Assembly (NCBI RefSeq): GCF_019504385.1
Contig: NZ_CP080590.1
Location: 3,835,501 to 3,899,500, forward strand
Length of the DNA stretch: 64,000 nt
Direction: 5' to 3'
DNA from: Devosia salina
GTDB lineage: Bacteria > Pseudomonadota > Alphaproteobacteria > Rhizobiales > Devosiaceae
In this document: piece after piece, positions 60,173-64,000 of the stretch
Position numbering within the stretch: the stretch's first letter is position 1
Layout: the number at the start of each line of letters is the position of its first letter
The notes under the pieces: generated by a model
What the model saw: only the letters and a program-made list of their open reading frames with translations
Told to the model about the DNA's origin: nothing
Databases searched by the model: none
Translations under genes and position numbers: made by a program

Positions 60173-61654
60173 ATCAGATTCCTTGAGACCGAGCCATACG
60201 CTCTTGGTTTGCGAATAAAGCGCAATCGCCTCCTGACCCATTTCGCGGCCATAGCCGCTTTGTTTCATGCCGCCGAAGGGGGAAGCCGCGTCCGTATCGC
60301 CCCAGGTGTTGATCCAGATGGTGCCGGCCTGCAGCCGTGCCGCCATCCTGTGGGCGCGAGATACGTCATTGGTCCAAAGGCCAGCGGCCAGCCCAAAGTC
60401 GGTATTGTTGGCGCGCGAAAGCACCTCAGCTTCATCGTCAAACGAAAGCACTGCCATGACGGGTCCGAAAATCTCTTCCCTCGCGACCGACATGGTATCA
60501 GTCACTCCGTCGAGCACGGTCGGCGCGACGAAGTACCCGGCGCTGCGAACGCGCTTGCCGCCGGCAACACACTGAGCACCCTCGGCCTGCCCCTGCCCGA
60601 CATAGGAAAGAACTTTGTCCATCTGATGCTGGGAGATGATGGGGCCCAGATCATGACCTTCCGAATCCATCCCCGGGCCAACCGAAAGTGCATTGGCCCG
60701 CCTGGCCAGACCGGCGACCACCTGATCGCGAATGGAGCTGTGCACAAAGAGCCGCGCGCCCGCCGTGCACGATTGCCCGTTATTTCCGAACAGCGCCCAG
60801 AACGAACCTTCGATCGCAGCTTCGATGTCGGCGTCAGGGAAAATGATGTTGGCAGCCTTGCCACCGAGCTCGAGCGAAACCTTCTTGAGATTTCCAGTCG
60901 ATGCGGCAACGATCCTTCGGCCGGTTTCGGTCGAACCGGTAAAGCCGATCTTATCGACGCCCCTGTGGCTCGCCAAGGCTGCACCGGCGCCAGCGCCTAG
61001 GCCGGCCACGACGTTGAGGACGCCCGGCGGAAAACCAACTTCGAGCGCCAAGTCGGCGAGATAGAGAGCGCTCAGCGGCGTCTGTTCGGCAGGCTTGAGC
61101 ACTACGGTATTGCCAGCCGCAAGCGCCGGCGCCAGCTTCCAGGCGACCATCAGCGTTGGATAGTTCCAAGGCGTGATCAACCCGCACACCCCCACTGGCT
61201 CGGCGCGGGTATAGTTGAACCGGCGTGGATCGGAAACGGGAATGGTGCGCCCTTCAATCTTGCTGGCCCAGCCGGCGAAATAGCGGAAGTGGCGGGCGGA
61301 ATAGACCGCATCCACGTCGCGGGCCTTTGCAAAGGGCTTGCCGTTATCGAGTGCGTCGAGCTGCCCGAATATCTCCTTGCGGGCTTCGATCGCGTCTGCC
61401 AACCGCCAAATCAGCACACCGCGATCGTGGCTGGACATGGTGCCCCAGGGCCCGGAAAGCGCCTTTCGGGCCGTAGCGACGGCGGCCTCGATATGGTCGG
61501 CATCACCGCAGGCAACCTGCGCCAGAGGCTCCTCGGTGGAGGGGTTGAGAACCTCAATGGTTTCGCGAGCCTGAACCTGCTCAGCGCCAATGCGCAGTCC
61601 CTGGACAGAACTCAGAAAATCGGAAACCTCGGGGTTGAGCTCCAGCATGGTCAT
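60164..61654 (-). CDS. NAD(P)-dependent aldehyde dehydrogenase
   Basis: A 496-residue enzyme oxidising an aldehyde to an acid. It has TPWNYPTLMVAWKLAPALAAGNTVVLKPAEQTP (Asn and cofactor Lys), FTGSTETGRRI, LELGGKAANIIF (general-base Glu) and the nucleophile Cys in NNGQSCTAGARLF. The start overlaps the upstream aldolase stop as ATGA. Together with the aldolase and kinase genes it probably oxidises the aldehyde released by the aldolase (inference). Confidence 0.95.
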   Translation of the reverse strand: MTMLELNPEVSDFLSSVQGLRIGAEQVQARETIEVLNPSTEEPLAQVACGDADHIEAAVATARKALSGPWGTMSSHDRGVLIWRLADAIEARKEIFGQLDALDNGKPFAKARDVDAVYSARHFRYFAGWASKIEGRTIPVSDPRRFNYTRAEPVGVCGLITPWNYPTLMVAWKLAPALAAGNTVVLKPAEQTPLSALYLADLALEVGFPPGVLNVVAGLGAGAGAALASHRGVDKIGFTGSTETGRRIVAASTGNLKKVSLELGGKAANIIFPDADIEAAIEGSFWALFGNNGQSCTAGARLFVHSSIRDQVVAGLARRANALSVGPGMDSEGHDLGPIISQHQMDKVLSYVGQGQAEGAQCVAGGKRVRSAGYFVAPTVLDGVTDTMSVAREEIFGPVMAVLSFDDEAEVLSRANNTDFGLAAGLWTNDVSRAHRMAARLQAGTIWINTWGDTDAASPFGGMKQSGYGREMGQEAIALYSQTKSVWLGLKESDLI

Positions 61655-62568
61655 GCGATGGCCTCGCTCATGCCCGCAAGCCGGTCGCGGCCGGTTGTTT
61701 CCATCCAGCGAGCCATGGCGTTTGCTCCCTCTGATCCGAAAATGCCAATGGCATCGCTCCAAAGCGCGCGACCACACATGAAGCCTGCCGCCTCGCCGGA
61801 GCTGGACTTGCAGAACTTCAACCCTTCGACAAACCGCTCGTAAGTCACCCCGGCGCTGAGATAGACAAACGGCATGTCGCCCGCGGCGTTGGACACATCC
61901 ACTACCGCGGCCTCTGCGTCGCGGCGGCTCATCGCAGGCGTCCCGAAGCCCTCGACGTAATCCAACGTAACCGGGATCTCAATCTTGAGAATATCGATCT
62001 TGTAGTCCGGGTTGACGAAATCCTCGACGGCACGTCGCACCAGTTCGGGCTTGAGCAGCGCGTACTCCTTCGATGCACCATCAGAAACGGCGCGATCATA
62101 GACGATGGGTTCAAATAGGAACGTGGTACCCTGAGCCCGGCAGCGATCTCCGATGGAGCGCACGAGATCGAACTTGCGCTTGTTCAGCTCGGCAGGATCG
62201 TTGGGGCCGTAATACAGGAAGAATTTCAGCACAGGCGCGCCGAGGGCCGGGAACTGTTCCACGGTGAGGTTATCGGGCAGGCGAGTGATGCGGTCCTCGT
62301 CGGCGATATGATAGACGTCGGCTTCGAAAGCAAGCATAGGAATGCAGGTCGGAGCCATGTGCGGCAGCAATTGGGGACCGTAGTTGGAGTCGACGAGCAG
62401 GGTCGTCGCCTGGGGGCTGGCCGTTTCCACAACAATCCGTTTGAAAGTCTGGAGGTCGTCATCGCGCGCATCGGCGCCGCGGGCAGCGGCAATCACTGCT
62501 GCCAGGCCACTGCCTTGGTCGACGGCCACGCCGTAGATGGGCTCATGGGGTTTAAAAGGAGCGGGCAT
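61651..62568 (-). CDS. LacD-like class I aldolase (tagatose-1,6-bisphosphate aldolase type)
   Basis: A protein of about 305 residues. The LacD/YihT-type pattern is visible: YGVAVDQGSGLAAVI, LLVDSNYGPQLLP, LKFFLYYGPNDPAELN (candidate Schiff-base Lys region), FLFEPIVYD, ILKIEIPVTLDYV and VYLSAGVTYERFVEGLKF. This group cleaves ketose 1-phosphates or 1,6-bisphosphates, including sulfo-sugars in YihT. It starts at the ATG overlapping the dhaK stop and is followed by the aldehyde dehydrogenase. Confidence 0.85.
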   Translation of the reverse strand: MPAPFKPHEPIYGVAVDQGSGLAAVIAAARGADARDDDLQTFKRIVVETASPQATTLLVDSNYGPQLLPHMAPTCIPMLAFEADVYHIADEDRITRLPDNLTVEQFPALGAPVLKFFLYYGPNDPAELNKRKFDLVRSIGDRCRAQGTTFLFEPIVYDRAVSDGASKEYALLKPELVRRAVEDFVNPDYKIDILKIEIPVTLDYVEGFGTPAMSRRDAEAAVVDVSNAAGDMPFVYLSAGVTYERFVEGLKFCKSSSGEAAGFMCGRALWSDAIGIFGSEGANAMARWMETTGRDRLAGMSEAIA

Positions 62569-63599
62569 CACGTCAGCGCCTCCTGGGCCAGCAGTGAGAT
62601 TGAGGGAAAGGCCGGGCTGTCGGAAGGTTCGCACCAATAGGCCAGCATTTGGTCGGTCGGCTCGAGCAGAGAGATGGAGAAGCCGCCCATTTCCTGGGTG
62701 GTCACGAAACTGCCCACCATCGGGGCAATCGCCTCGATCCCGTGTGCGGCCAGGACTCTTCTGGTCTCGTTCCAGATTGTGTACAACTCCATCAAGGTGG
62801 TGCCGCCCATGCCATTGATGATAACAGCGGCACGGCCACCCCTGGCGATGGGACGGTCCTGCAATAGCTTGTCGACGATGGTCTGGACGAGCTTGTTGAC
62901 CGGACCGTACGCCATTCGGCCGGCGCCCGGTTCGCCATGCACCCCCATGCCGATGAAGATTTCGCCCTCGGGTAGCTTGAACATCGGCTTGCCCGTCAGC
63001 GGAGAGATGCCAGGGGAAATAGCCGCCGAGAGGCTCACCGTGCGATCGCGCACCGCTTCGCCCAGCGCCATCAGACCATTGAGGTCCAACCCTGCTTCTG
63101 CAGCCGCGCCAAGGATCTTGTAGATGAACATGGTACCGGGAGCGCCGCGCCGATCTTGGCGCCGTTCGGGCGGAGCCGAGGCGACATCGTCGTACATCAA
63201 TAGGCCCCGGACATTGAGCTCGTCGTCTTCGGCAAGCATGATCGCTGCGCGGCCATTGATCACATCGCCGGAATGCTGCGAGATCAAAAGGAGCGTTCCC
63301 GCAGCGCCGTTCACTTCGCGTATGCCATCGAGGATAAGGTCCGCCGAGGGGGCGGCAAAGACATCCCCAACCACATTGGCGTCCAGCAGGCCTTCACCAA
63401 CAAAGCCCATGGCGATGGGTTCGTGTCCCGAGCCATTGCCAATCAGCACGGTGACCTTTTCGTCCGGGTTCTTGCGGGCCCGGCTGCGAACGACGACACG
63501 CGGGTCAATCTTGCCGCGTTCGACTTGGGGAAATGCGGAAACGAAGCCGTCGATCATGTCGTCGACCATGGTCTCCTGCGAGTTGAAGAGCTTGGTCAT
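62568..63599 (-). CDS. dhaK: DhaK-type kinase subunit
   Basis: A 343-residue protein. The DhaK pattern includes LIGNGSGHEPIAMGFVGEGLLDANVVGDVFAAPS, whose His normally binds the ketone substrate covalently, and LLISQHSGDVINGRAAIMLAE. The C-terminal GEPGAGR and INGMGGTTLMELY are also typical. It acts with DhaL, which supplies the ATP site. In sugar operons such kinases phosphorylate tetruloses or other ketoses rather than dihydroxyacetone. It overlaps the downstream aldolase gene. Confidence 0.92.
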   Translation of the reverse strand: MTKLFNSQETMVDDMIDGFVSAFPQVERGKIDPRVVVRSRARKNPDEKVTVLIGNGSGHEPIAMGFVGEGLLDANVVGDVFAAPSADLILDGIREVNGAAGTLLLISQHSGDVINGRAAIMLAEDDELNVRGLLMYDDVASAPPERRQDRRGAPGTMFIYKILGAAAEAGLDLNGLMALGEAVRDRTVSLSAAISPGISPLTGKPMFKLPEGEIFIGMGVHGEPGAGRMAYGPVNKLVQTIVDKLLQDRPIARGGRAAVIINGMGGTTLMELYTIWNETRRVLAAHGIEAIAPMVGSFVTTQEMGGFSISLLEPTDQMLAYWCEPSDSPAFPSISLLAQEALT

Positions 63600-64000
63600 T
63601 GGCCTTCCCGGGTTTCGCGGAGAACTTCAAACAGGATTACGATTGAGGTCGCGCCGGGGTCCTGATGACCCCTGCCCTTGCCCTCGACATACTGGGCACG
63701 GCCCCTGCGGGCATGGAGAGCGATTGTCGCCTGGCACCCTTGCCGCGCAGCCTCGATGGCGGCATCCAGATCACCGTCACTGAAGGCGGAAACGGCCGGT
63801 GAGAGCGCATCAATCATGCTCTTATCACCGGCCTTTACCTGTCCTAGATCGCATATGCGGGCTTCGGCAAGCGCCAGTTCGGCCGGCAGGTCTGCGTCCG
63901 AAACAAGGTGCCGCTCGATGGCAACCAGCACCAATCCGAATAGCGTACCTGCTGCCCCACCCGAAGCGCGCATGAAGGCCTTGGCGCCCATTCCCGACTC
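63596..64000 (-). CDS. dhaL: DhaL-type kinase subunit, cut by the window end
   Basis: The C-terminal 130 or so residues are present (ASGGAAGTLFGLVLVAIERHL, AGDKSMIDALSPAVSAF, RRGRAQYVEGKGRGHQDPGATSIVILFEVL). These match the nucleotide-binding DhaL domain, with the GGxxG-T and R-A-x-Y-x-x-x-x-x-x-G-x-x-D-P-G-A patterns. The N-terminus with the Asp-based Mg2+ site lies beyond base 64000. It overlaps dhaK by four bases, so the two subunits are translationally coupled. Confidence 0.88.
   Translation of the reverse strand, partial: ESGMGAKAFMRASGGAAGTLFGLVLVAIERHLVSDADLPAELALAEARICDLGQVKAGDKSMIDALSPAVSAFSDGDLDAAIEAARQGCQATIALHARRGRAQYVEGKGRGHQDPGATSIVILFEVLRETREGQ

Noticed and set aside
1..64000. 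CRISPR array
   Set aside because: No regularly spaced short direct repeats were found; the repeats seen are dispersed or are duplicated genes.

Overview
The window is high-GC and densely packed. It is almost certainly chromosomal DNA of an alphaproteobacterium of the Hyphomicrobiales, probably Devosia-like. This is inferred from HWE-family histidine kinases, DUF1127 proteins, a fructose/ribose-type ABC importer next to a LacI regulator, an Ugp-type operon, and many solute-binding-protein importers joined by ATGA overlaps. No rRNA, tRNA or CRISPR array was seen.

Layout. (1) 1-10735 is a carbohydrate locus. It holds the end of a GH172 (DUF2961) enzyme, a GH32 fructosidase, an exported AhpD-like protein divergent from a winged-helix/TPR regulator, and a LacI repressor whose promoter lies between two identical operator boxes. 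A periplasmic binding protein/ATPase/permease importer and an unrecognised 449-residue protein follow. (2) About 10.9-31.7 kb is an accessory, rearranged region. It holds two near-identical copies of a small tyrosine recombinase module, a third partial copy fused in frame to a ferredoxin-reductase-like protein, and two DUF305 proteins (one truncated). It also has a block of HWE kinases and GGDEF/EAL proteins, and broken pieces of an oxidoreductase and nanE. A cluster of four divergent Rnk/GreA-C-terminal-like proteins (one fused to DUF1127), a glutamate dehydrogenase and a frameshifted IS3-family element complete it. (3) 31.7-39 kb looks like a stress/ion block: two DksA/TraR zinc-finger proteins, a SulP transporter, a tandem UspA protein, a NYN-domain protein and an MFS transporter. 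(4) 39.0-44.8 kb is an Ugp-like glycerol-3-phosphate/glycerophosphodiester operon with an RpiR regulator. (5) 45.0-49.9 kb is an iron/phosphonate-type ABC importer with an embedded metallo-beta-lactamase-fold hydrolase. (6) 50.4-64.0 kb, all on the minus strand, is a catabolic region. It holds DhaL (cut by the window end), DhaK, a LacD-like aldolase, an aldehyde dehydrogenase, a GntR/UTRA regulator, a fucose-isomerase-like protein, a Pot-type ABC importer, a nucleoside hydrolase, a TauE/SafE permease and a frameshifted hydroxyacid dehydrogenase.

How the genes work together. Region 1 fits uptake and hydrolysis of fructose-containing saccharides under LacI control. Region 6 can be read as one pathway: nucleoside or glycoside import and hydrolysis, then isomerisation to a ketose, 1-phosphorylation by a DhaKL-type kinase, aldolase cleavage to DHAP plus an aldehyde, and aldehyde oxidation. 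That scheme is an inference from gene content. The central region shows repeated recombination. It carries a dispersed intergenic repeat also found elsewhere in the window, duplicated recombinase modules, gene fusions and truncations.
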